From Pseudozyma flocculosa PF-1 (Eukaryota; Basidiomycota; Ustilaginomycetes; Ustilaginales; Ustilaginaceae), in contig NW_006920892.1 of assembly GCF_000417875.1 (NCBI RefSeq), positions 325,651 to 389,650 on the forward strand: 64,000 bases of DNA, written 5' to 3'. Below the pieces are notes generated by a model. It was not told the DNA's origin. It saw only the letters and a list, made by a program, of their open reading frames with translations, and searched no databases. Made by a program: the position numbers and the translations under genes. This document shows, one piece after another, positions 51,410 through 61,458 of the stretch. Position 1 is the first letter of the stretch. Each line of letters starts with the position of its first letter.

Positions 51410-54400
51410 CTACTGCCTAAAGTACTGCGCCATATCATGGAGGCGATCGAGGACGCTGGAAAAGTAGTTGGTCTCATTGAGGAGGGCCTCAAACAGCCGT
51501 ATGGCATCGGCCTCGGTGAGGTGGAGCGCAAACTTTTCCTGCACCTTGCCGACCGCCTTGTCCGGTTCGAGTTTAATGTCCGGTACGTTGGCGTCGACCA
51601 TGAGGGCGATGAGGTTGAGGATGAGGTTCGACGACTTGCGCAGGATGCTAAACGCCGTGTAGCACAGGCCCTTGAAGCGCGCATAGTGCGGCGAGTGCGG
51701 CCCACCCATGGCATCGATCATCTCCTTGCATAGCTTGACCGGCGGCGGAAAGGGCTTCGGATCCCGTCCCAGGATGTAGCCAAAATCGACGTGGAAAAAG
51801 TGGCCGCTCGGTGAGAGGAGCAGGTTGTCCAGGTGTCGGTCGCCCACTCCCAGAAGGTAGGTCACCACGCAGTAGCCCGCTAAAGGGGCGCAGCAGAGAC
51901 CCGAGGACCAGGGCAAGGGGAGGGGGGGGGGGGGGGTAAAAGGTCAGCACGGGCTTCATCGCTCCCTCTCCCCAATCACAACTGGCGCAGGAAGGCGCAA
52001 CGCACCACAGCTGCGGATAAACGTGTCGAGCACGGCCGGCTTGACCTTGTACGTCGCCACCGCCTCGTCGTCCGGATGGTGGTGGCGCAGGTAGTTGAGC
52101 AGGCTGCCGCCGTACTCGCTCACGATGCCGGCAATCGTGCTGCTCTCGACAAACTGCACCATGCCGTCGACGGCGCCCGTGGCCAGCACCTTGTACGGCG
52201 TAATCTTGAGGTCGAGGTTCTCGTTGCGCAGCAGCCGGTCCATGAGCGTGAAGAGCTGGATCACCAGCTGGTCCTGCCGCAGGTCGTCGCCGTTTTTGAA
52301 AATCAGCCCGTACTCGGCCGCCGCCGGCGATGCAGATGGAGCGGCGGGGGGCGCGCCCGACCCAGCAGAGGCCGGCACTGACGGAGCTGCGCCACCGGCG
52401 GTGGCGACGCCGAGATCGGTCACGCTCGAGGTGGCGCGCTCTCCATCCTCGTATTGCTCCCCCTCCTCGACCACGACGCCGTGGCGGCTGCCGCCCGCGC
52501 TGCCTGAGCCGGCCGAGGCTGCCCGCAGCTCGGCCTCGGTGGCCCGGGTGAAGCTCAGCCGCAGCGGCAGCAGGCTGCTCTTGAAGATGGTGCTGCGTTC
52601 GACCACGATGCCCGTCACCAGCACCTCGGCGTCGAGCGGCAGCGGCAGCGGCGGGTCGAACCTCGACAGCCCGTTTTTCGGGTCGGCAATCATGGCGCGC
52701 AGCTTGTCGATCTTCTTTGGGCGCGGATCGCGCGACGACCGCAGCTCCTTGGCCCGCTGCGACAGCGTGGCGATCAGCTCGGCCTGCCGCCGCAGCACCT
52801 CTTTCCGCTCGTCGCCCCCTTCGATGGCTCCGAGCCGCTCCATGAAGCGCGACTTGACCCTGCGGAACAGCTTGCCCGTCGCCTTGTCGTCGCACTCGAC
52901 GACCAGGTACCAGTAGAGGTTGTTGCCCAGGACGGCGCTTCGCAGGCCGCGCCGGATCAGGAAGTCGGCCAGACCGCTGTCGTCGGACGTCGACGCCGAT
53001 CCGGAGCCGGCAAACGAGCCGGCGCCACCCAGAGCGCCGTGGCGGGACGCGAGCAGGCTGCGGCGCTCGCGGTCTCGGTCGCGGTCGCGCGTCGATGCCG
53101 TCGCGGCGCCGTCCGAGGGCGCCGTCGCGGATCCCGGGGCAGCCGACGCACCGGCCTCGAAGCGGATCGCCTGGACGAGCTGCAGCAGGTACAGGTTGAG
53201 CTCCTGCAACGGAAGGCAGGCGGCACGGTCCGGTCATGTCGGCAGAGGTCAGTCCTGGGGCGCAAGAGGGTAGCCGCGGGCAATCCCAGCGTGCCGGCAG
53301 AGACGGGCGCCTGGAGCGGAGGCGACTCACCTCGTCCGATGCTCGCTCGAGCTGGCGCACGGCATAGGCGCGCACCCGAGGGTCGCGAAAGGTCGGACCG
53401 AGCAGCTCCAGCGCATCGTCGAGGACCGGCTCGGACCACATCGGCAGCAGCACCTCGGTGGCCTGCTTTGCCTCGCCGGCGTCGGACCACACGACCGACT
53501 TGAGGAACTTGGTCAGGCCTTTTGGGTCTCGGGTCAGGTAGAACCGGAAGGACCAGATGCGGTCCATCTCGGCCGACGTCAGCACCCGCGTGGGCGGGTA
53601 CGAGAGGATCTCCTGTAGTCGGGTCGGAAGAGTCGAGCATGCCCACGCAGGCGGAGCAGGGCAGTCGATGGGGTCAGCAAAGCGAGGGGCCGGGGCCTGC
53701 GGGATTTGGGGGTGAGAGTTTCTTGGGTTGCCGGCACCACTCACGTTAAGTTCGTCGCGGACCGCCGCATTGGGCTTGAGCTCCCGGTCCAGCGGGCCGC
53801 TGCGATGGCTGCGGACCAGCCTGCGATGCTTGGCCTCGACCGGGTTCTCTCGTGCGATGTCGGGATCAAAGATGGTGAAGAGGCCCGAGCCGATGCCGTC
53901 CTCGTCGCCGAGGGCTGCTGCTGCGGCGGCCCCGGGTGCCGACGGTGAGGTAGAGGCTACGGTTCCGCCGCTGGACGCAGCTGCTGCGGGAACCGCGGCG
54001 GCGGCCGTGGTCGTGGTCGAGGGTCCGGCCGAGTAGGCGGACGCGTTGGGTGCAGCGGCGGCCTCGTGCTCGCAGTAGACGACTGGCAGGTCGAAGCGAG
54101 GCATGTCAATGTAGAGAAAGAGATTGTCGCTCGTCTCGGACTCGAGCTTGTGGATCTTTTCAATCTGGCGGTAGGCGGCCTTGTCGAGCCAGTCGATGTG
54201 GGGCAGGTCGCCGCGCTCGTGCTTCTTGATGAGCTGCGGCGCGGGCAGAGGAGGGGCCATGGAGCCATTGTCGGGGACGTTGGCGATGTTCAGCGGCAAG
54301 GATACGGGGCGAAAGAAGGGTGTCGTCGAGGCGCGAGGTGATGCCGCCCGCTCTGCTCACTTTTTCCAGGCGTCCCATTTCGTCCTGGACGCTGCCGACC

Positions 54401-55396
54401 TTGCTGGGGGTGCTGGTCTCTGCGCTGCCGTCGCCCTCGGCGCCCTGCCAGAGGTAGAGGCGCTGCTGGGCCTTTTTCAGCGTGCTGTGCGGGGCGGGGC
54501 CGGGGAGAAGAGGCTGGTGCGTCAGTGGGGGCGGTGCGATAGGGGGCGGGCTGAAGTGATTTTCGCGGTGCGACGATGGGGGGTGCCCGTCTGCTCACCC
54601 CTTTTTGCTAAAGAGGCGGAAGGTGGTGCCGCCAACGACGCGGGTGGTTGCGCTGGCGGCGACATCATAGACGGTGAATGCGAGCTGTGCATTGAGGGGA
54701 AGGTCGGAGAGCTTGTAGGGGAGGGTGATCCACTCTGACCAGCTGTCGAGGTGGTGCGGTGCGGTGCGGTGCGGTGCGGTGCGGTGCGGTGCGGTGCGGC
54801 GCGGTGGGCCAGGATTGATGAGAAGCGAGGGGGAAGGGGGGAGATGAGCGGATGATAGTGGGCCGAGGTGTGCGAGCCTGGCGCGCAAGGGAGAGACGTA
54901 CACGTGGTTGTTGCGAAAGTGGCGGTAGGCCGTCTTTACGGGCAGGCTGAGGGGCTTGTTGTCCGAGTAGAGGCGGCACTCGACGTAGAGGTCGGGGTAG
55001 TCGCTGCGGGGCGGGGGCAAGTGGCGGAGGGAGGGGAGTGAGAACTGGGATCGAGGCGGTGGTGTTGGCCGAGGATGGGCTGAGAGTGGGCAGCGAGGCT
55101 GTAGGGGACGCACGCTCGGTGTACGCCCCAGTTGCGAGCGTGGGGGCGATGCAGCTGTTCGAGGCGCGAGAGGCGTGGGAGGCTACCCTGCAGCGACGAT
55201 CTGGGGTGTGGCGGGGGTGAGGGAAGGAGGAGGAGGAGGAGGAGGAGGAGGATGAAGACGGCGTCGTGGTTGGTCAGCGTGTCGAGGGTGGTGCAGCGAC
55301 GAGGGAGTGGGAGAGTGAGCGGCGGACTGACATGCGAAAGGTGAGGTTGAGGTTGAGGTCGGTGATGCGTGCAAACGAGTAAAAGTCGCGGTCCAT
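51410..55396 (-). CDS. VPS34: Phosphatidylinositol 3-kinase Vps34
   Basis: Nine exons in phase: 55332-55396, 55114-55200, 54902-55003, 54599-54742, 54361-54484, 53745-54233, 53331-53612, 52006-53203 and 51410-51879, 986 residues. Class III PI3-kinase, making PI3P on endosomes and autophagosomes. The C2 domain ([20 protein letters not shown], then [12 protein letters not shown] and [14 protein letters not shown]) is rebuilt from five short exons. The helical domain has [20 protein letters not shown]. The kinase domain has [39 protein letters not shown] and [19 protein letters not shown], and the protein ends [14 protein letters not shown], the membrane-active C-terminal helix. It is longer than the yeast protein (875) because of Ala/Ser-rich insertions. 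Intron 8 contains a 15-base G run (plus strand). Confidence 0.95.
54752..54801 (+). repeat. GTGCG pentanucleotide repeat in VPS34 intron 3
   Basis: About ten GTGCG units filling the 3' part of the intron, ending about ten bases before the acceptor on the minus strand. On the sense strand this reads CGCAC repeats. Confidence 0.9.
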
Positions 55397-56427
55397 GGCG
55401 GGTCGTTGCCGGCGGTGGGCGTGGGCGAGGAGGAGGAGGAGGGGAGGGTAGGGAGAGGAGAAGGAGGTCGGCGGCGTGAGATAAGGCTCGCACAGGTAGT
55501 GTAGGACGACGACGAAGACGACGACTACGAGCGCCCGCAAAGGTGGAGGAGCGAGCGCCCGACGGTGGCCCGCGCGCCAAAAAGCCGCCACCGCGCAGTC
55601 GACGCCGCCTCGAGTGGCAACAGACGCCACCTCAGGCTGGCACGCACTCGGACTGGCTGCTCGCCATCCGGGCCCTGACGATGCCATCCTGGTGGCCTCT
55701 GCGTGCGTGCGTGTGGGCTCGGGTGAAACGGCGGATGGCCCATCTGGCTGGTTGATGGTGCCAGCCAGCCCAGTCTGTGGATCTCTGTATCTGTAGCCAT
55801 GGCTGGCTGCGCTGAGGCGGGTGGGGTGCTTTGCCTGGTCCAGGCTGAGCAGAGCATCGTGTCCGTCGAGCCACGCCACGCCACGAGGCCAACGTCGACG
55901 ACGTCTGATCTGGGCCATAGATCCCCCTGCGCATGGTCAAGGTGCGATGCGATGGCCTCGCAGCTGGGCGCTGCCCCTCGCAGGCCTGGCCTGGCCTGGC
56001 CTGGCCCTGCGCTGGCGTATCGAAGCGAGGCCCCTGTTTCTGGCCCAATTGGCAGGCAGGCAGGCCAGGGGCGCGCGTGAGGCGCGGGAGCGAGGCGTCG
56101 CGCCTGTCTCTTCTGCTGGCTCTGCTCGGTGTTGGTCTCGAGGCGCGCCCTCAGCCGAGGAAAAAGCAGAGCCTAGCTACAGTACGAGGCAGGCAGGCAG
56201 GCAGGCAGGCCATGCAGCAGCAGCAGCGCGCCCGTAGAAGGCTGCCTCAACAAACATCATGGCACCTGCCTGCACTCCGGGCTGCACCCTGGCCGGCTGG
56301 CCATGGCTCACCCTGGCTGCCCTGACCTGCCACCTCCTCTCTCACCTTCACCATCATCATCACTCCTACCTCCACCGCCACCACCACCACCACCACCACC
56401 ACCACCACCACCTCGCTCTCCTTCGCC
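55397..56427. other. Divergent promoter region of VPS34 and chitin synthase
   Basis: Contains CCTGG pentamers (55983-56008), a GGCA tetranucleotide tract (56187-56211), CAGCAGCAG and a CACCAC/CATCAT stretch (56346-56412) directly before the chitin synthase ATG. No gene seen. Confidence 0.6.
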
Positions 56428-56873
56428 ATGTCGCGCTACAACCCTCGGCCCGACGACGAGCCAGACTATCCATACTACCCGGACCCAGACGCACTCGCAC
56501 AATCCCACTCCCACTCGCCCTCGCCCTCGCCCTTTGCAGACCCACCAAATGCCCACCTCAGCATCCACATCGACGCCCCACAAAGCGCACACGCTCCCGC
56601 TCGCTCCTCGTCCCACGTACCACAGCTCAGCCAGAGCTTCTACAACGAGGCCGCATCCGCCCTCGCCTCCCTACCACTAAACCAGCCGCCCGCACTCGCA
56701 CCACATCCCTACGACCACCAGCACCTCGGCTCCATACCAGAGTACTCTGGCTACCCCACACGCCGCGCTGGCCCAAACAACGACGACGACGACCACACTG
56801 CCGCCGGCTACACCTACGACGACTACCATCGAGGTCAGCCCGGCGACTACTCGGGCATCGGCAACCGTGATGA

Positions 56874-56904
<31 letters not shown>

Positions 56905-59900
56905 CAGTACGACGTCGACCAAAAGTACCGCTACGGCGCAGCCCACCACGACGACGACGGCGCTGCTTCCCCCTTTGGCCGCACGGGCGTCCAGTACCTC
57001 CAGAGCCCCTACGCCGCCCTCGACAACGAAAAGGAAGCCGCAACCCTCTACGGCGGCGACGACGGCGACGGCGACGACGACGACAATGTCAACGCAGCCT
57101 ACGGCGCAAAACACGGCAGGACCGGCAGCTACGCCTCGCTCTACACCACCTCGCCCGCGGGGCACGCCGGCCTCGCCGACGCCGCCCTCGAGACCCAGCA
57201 CTTTGGACCGGCCCCCGCCCACGGCGCACAGCTGCGCCGCCACAAGACCAAGAAAAACGTCCGCCTCACCCAGGGAAACCTCGTCCTCGACTGCCCCGTC
57301 CCCAGCAAGCTCCAGACCTTTCTCAGCCGCCGCGGCGAGGAAGAGTTCACCTCGATGCGCTACTCGGCCGTCACCTGCGAGCCAGACGACTTTGCCGCCG
57401 ACAACTTCACCCTCCGCCCCGCCATGTACAACCGCCACACCGAAATCTTCATCGCCGTCACCATGTACAACGAGGACGAGGTCCTCTTCACCCGCACCAT
57501 GCACGGCGTCATGAAAAACATCGCACACCTCTGCTCCCGCAACAAGAGCCGCACCTGGGGCGCCAACGGCTGGAAAAAGGTCGTCGTCGCCATCATCTCC
57601 GACGGCCGCCGCAAGGTCCACCCGCGCGTCCTCGACTGCCTCGCCGCCCTCGGCGTCTACCAGGACGGCGTCGCAAAGAACTCGGTCAACGGCAAGCCCG
57701 TCCAGGCCCACGTCTACGAGTACACGACCCAGCTCTCGATCGACAGCAACCTCCAGTTCAAGGGCGCCGAGCGCGGCCTGGTGCCCATGCAGATCATCTT
57801 CTGCCTCAAGGAAAAGAACGCCAAGAAGATCAACTCGCACCGCTGGTTCTTCAACGCCTTTTGCCCCGTCATTCAGCCCAACGTCACCATCCTCCTCGAC
57901 GTCGGCACCCGCCCCGAGAACAAGTCGATCTACTACCTCTGGAAGGCCTTTGACCTCAACTCCAACGTGGCGGGCGCGTGCGGCGAAATCTGCGCAGACA
58001 CCCGCGGCAAGTGGGGCGTCGGCCCCGCCCTCCTCAACCCGCTCGTCGCCGCCCAGAACTTTGAGTACAAGATCTCCAACATCCTGGGTGAGTGGCCGGT
58101 CCCCAGAACAGGCGGGCGGGCAGGCAGGCTCGAAGTTGTCCGTCGATGCGCGTCGCCAGGCGTCTCACTGACTCTTGCCACCGTTCTTCCGCCTCGCCTG
58201 CCCCTGTGCCCTCCCCGCGATGCTTTCCTCCCCTTGCCCCGCCTCGCCCCGCCCCGCAGACAAGACGACCGAGTCGGTGATGGGCTACATTTCGGTGCTG
58301 CCCGGAGCGTTCAGCGCGTACCGCTACATTGCGCTACAGAACGACGAGCTCGGCCATGGTCCGCTGGCATCCTACTTCAAGGGAGAGAATTTGATGGGCG
58401 CCGAGGCCGATGTCTTTACCTCGAATGTGGGTTGGAACCGGTCCGTCCGGGCCGAGCTGCAGGATTTCTGGTGTCACGGAGGCTGACACCGCAACGAGAC
58501 GGCCTCTCTGCACGCCTATGCCATCCCCTCTTGCCCGAAACAGATGTATCTGGCCGAGGATCGCATTCTGTAAGTGCTGCCGTCCAGGGTTTGGACCTCG
58601 CGAGCGAGCGAGACTCGGAGCTGATTCTCTCGCGTCCACCTCTGCCCCTGCCCCTGCCATTGCCCCTGCCCCTGCCTGCCTCTCGTCCTTCCCGACGCCC
58701 TTCGCTCAGGTGCTTCGAGCTGGCGGCTAAGCGCGGCGCCGGCTGGGTGCTGCAGTACGTCAAGAGCGCGCGCGGCGTGACCGACGTGCCCGACTCGTTC
58801 CCGGAATTCATCAGCCAGCGTCGGCGCTGGCTCAACGGCTCCTTTTTCGCCGCCGTCTACGCCCTCTACCACACGTCGCAGTTCATCAGCAGCGGCCACA
58901 ACCCGTGGCGCAAGTGCGTGCTCGTCTTTGAGAGCTTCTACTCGTTCATCAACATGTGCTTTGCCTGGTTCGGCCTCGCCAACTTTTACATCTTCTTCCG
59001 GTGAGTATGGGTGGCGGGGTGGCCGTTGCCGATTCGGCGCGGTTCAGGGGGGGGCGTGTGGAAAGGGTCCAGCGTGCTCTGTCGACCGAGGCGCCGACGA
59101 CTGATCCACTTCCGTGCGCGCGCGTGCTTCGCGCTATTCGTACCCCCGCCTCCCCTGGCATCCGCAGCATCCTCACTCAATCCCTCGAGGACCCCGCGTT
59201 CGGTCTCAAGGGCATCGGCGTCTGGAACGTCTTCATGCAGTACATCTACCTGGGCACCGTCGTCTCGAGCTTCATTTTCGCCATGGGCAACCGACCCCAG
59301 GGCTCGCGGTGGAAGTACATGGCGGCCGTCATTATCTTCGCGCTCCGTAAGTCTTCCCGTTGATCCCCTCGTCCTCCCCCCGAAAGGCGTGTGGTCGGGG
59401 CCTGGGCTGAGCACGCAGGCCTGATCGCATGCGATCCTCTTGGACCGACTTCTGACCTCGCCCCTCCATCTCCTCCTGGCTGACTACCCGGCACGCCCGC
59501 TCTCTCGCTGCAGTGACGGTGTACATGATGGTGGCAGCGGTGCTGTGCCTGTCCAAGGTGGTGGGGAGGGTGGAGCACGATGCCATCTACGCCCAGATGG
59601 TCGTCAGCCTCCTCGCCACGTACGGCGTCTACCTCCTCTCGTCGCTGCTGGCGTGCGACCCGCTCCACCTCGTCACCAGCTTCCTCCAGTACCTCTTGCT
59701 CGCTCCGACCTACATCAAGTGAGTGCCTCGACCCAGGGAACGGAGAGGCGGGCCGGAGAGAGACTGCGAGGGGTCGGTACTGACGCCTGCCCCTTTTCCG
59801 TTTCGACGCGACGCGATGCCGCTTGCAACTCCTCGCCGATCTGCAGCATCCTCAACATTTACGCCTTTTGCAGTACGTGTTGGCGCCGGCCGCTAGCCTC

Positions 59901-60411
59901 GTCCGGTGGAAAAAGAGAAGTTGACCAACGTGCAATCTGATCTACTGCTGCCTCTCCCACAGACCTGCACGACTTCAGCTGGGGCACAAAGGGCGATACG
60001 GCGGTGTCCAACGACCTGGGTTCGGTGACGTCGACGGGCAAGGGCGTGGTGGAGATCACGCTGCCGACGGCGCAGGCGGACATTGACACGGCGTACGACG
60101 AGGCGCTCAACAACCTGCGCACGCGTCCCATGATCATCCGCGGCGACGCGAGCGCCGACGAGAAGCTGGCCCGCCAGACCGACTACTACAAGAATGTGCG
60201 CACCAATGTCGTGCTGGCGTGGGCGCTGACGAACGGCGTCGTGGCGGCCTTTATCCTCAATGGCGACACGACGAGCACGTTTGATTCCTCGACGGGCGTC
60301 ACGCGCAGCAAGGTCTACATGGTCCTCGTCCTCGTCTTTGTCGCCGGAATGGCGTGTATCCGCTTCATTGGATCCACACTCTACCTCACCATTCGCCTCA
60401 TTAATGGTTGA
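56428..60411 (+). CDS. CHS: Chitin synthase (division 1, class I/II type)
   Basis: Eight exons in phase: 56428-58087, 58260-58426, 58544-58569, 58710-59000, 59168-59346, 59514-59718, 59847-59872 and 59963-60411, 1000 residues. It polymerises UDP-GlcNAc into chitin at the plasma membrane. The first 280 residues are disordered, with an Asp run from a GAC repeat. The catalytic region has [28 protein letters not shown], the EDRILCFEL motif formed over two introns, and [13 protein letters not shown]. Then membrane helices follow, the [20 protein letters not shown] block and GTKGDT, and two final helices. [12 protein letters not shown] and the lack of a myosin or cytochrome-b5-like part place it in division 1; the exact class needs a tree. 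Two exons are only 26 bases long. Confidence 0.94.
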
Positions 60412-60549
60412 GCTGTTCGACTCCCCCGGGTACGCAGGAGGTGAGGGGAGTGAAGGGGCGATGGCAGACACAGCTGGCTTCTCTGCTCGCCTTTCCCCCT
60501 CCCCCTCCCCCTTCCGCTTTAGCCGCCACCATCTCCTCTTTTCACCACC

Positions 60550-60594
60550 AGCCTCAGCCTCAGCCTCAGCCTCAGCCTCAGCCTCAGCCTCAGC
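60550..60594 (+). repeat. CTCAGC hexanucleotide tandem array
   Basis: Seven consecutive near-perfect CTCAGC units about 140 bases after the chitin synthase stop. Confidence 0.95.
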
Positions 60595-60846
60595 ATCGAC
60601 CCGCATCTTTATGCCGTCTGATCAATCTTCGTATTCATTCCCGTCATCGCGTCTTCCCAACCCACCTTTTTTTGGCCGCTACCTTTCGCCGTTCCCGATC
60701 CGATTCCAACACACCGCACCGCACCACGCTCCCTCTTTCGCTTTTTCATACGGACCAGGCATTCCTCGAGCTCTACACGGACACTTCTTCTCGACTCCCC
60801 CCNCCCCNCCCGTAGAGACNCGACGACGACGACGACGGAGGAGAGC

Positions 60847-60942
60847 NNNNNNNNNNNNNNNNNNNNNNNNNNNNNNNNNNNNNNNNNNNNNNNNNNNNNN
60901 NNNNNNNNNNNNNNNNNNNNNNNNNNNNNNNNNNNNNNNNNN
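60847..60942. other. Assembly gap (96 N)
   Basis: Preceded by a CGACGACGACGACG run with single Ns, which suggests the assembler failed in low-complexity DNA. Confidence 0.95.
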
Positions 60943-61458
60943 CCCTCTTCTCGCTGCTAGGCTCTACACGGCCCCTCGCCCTCGTCCTCGTCCTGCTACC
61001 TCGTTCCCCGCCGACGCCTCTGGTCCCCCTGTCAGCTGTACGACACTTGTACTCCCTACCCTCCTTCGGCCCCCGACTCGCCGCCTAGTGCCCTGCTCGA
61101 CCCTACCCTACCCTGCCCTGCTCTCGTCTCGCCTCGCTTCGCCACGCCACGCCTTATCTCGTCTCGTCGATGGATCCGGAGGACCCGGAGGAATACGATG
61201 TTGTACCACCTCGACCCTGCCCTTATCTCTCTCTTCACACGGCGGCGCGACAACGTGTCCGTCATCATAGCCGTCGTTGCTCGATCCATGTTGCTCCTTG
61301 GGTTGGTACGAACTTCAAACGGAGGAGGAGGAGGGGGAGAGCAGCGGTGTCGTTACGGAGCGACGATGGTGATGAGGAGGAGAGGAAGGATGGGCATGCA
61401 GGTGGGTCAGGGCAGAACAGGGCATAGTGGGGCAGGGTAAGCTCAGCGCCGCAGCGCA

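Larger units (their letters stand above)
60412..61458. other. Convergent 3' flanks with an assembly gap
   Basis: Pyrimidine-rich region between chitin synthase and the WDR7-like gene. It has a CTCAGC array, single Ns at 60803, 60808 and 60820, and the gap at 60847-60942. No gene seen in the readable parts. Confidence 0.55.
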
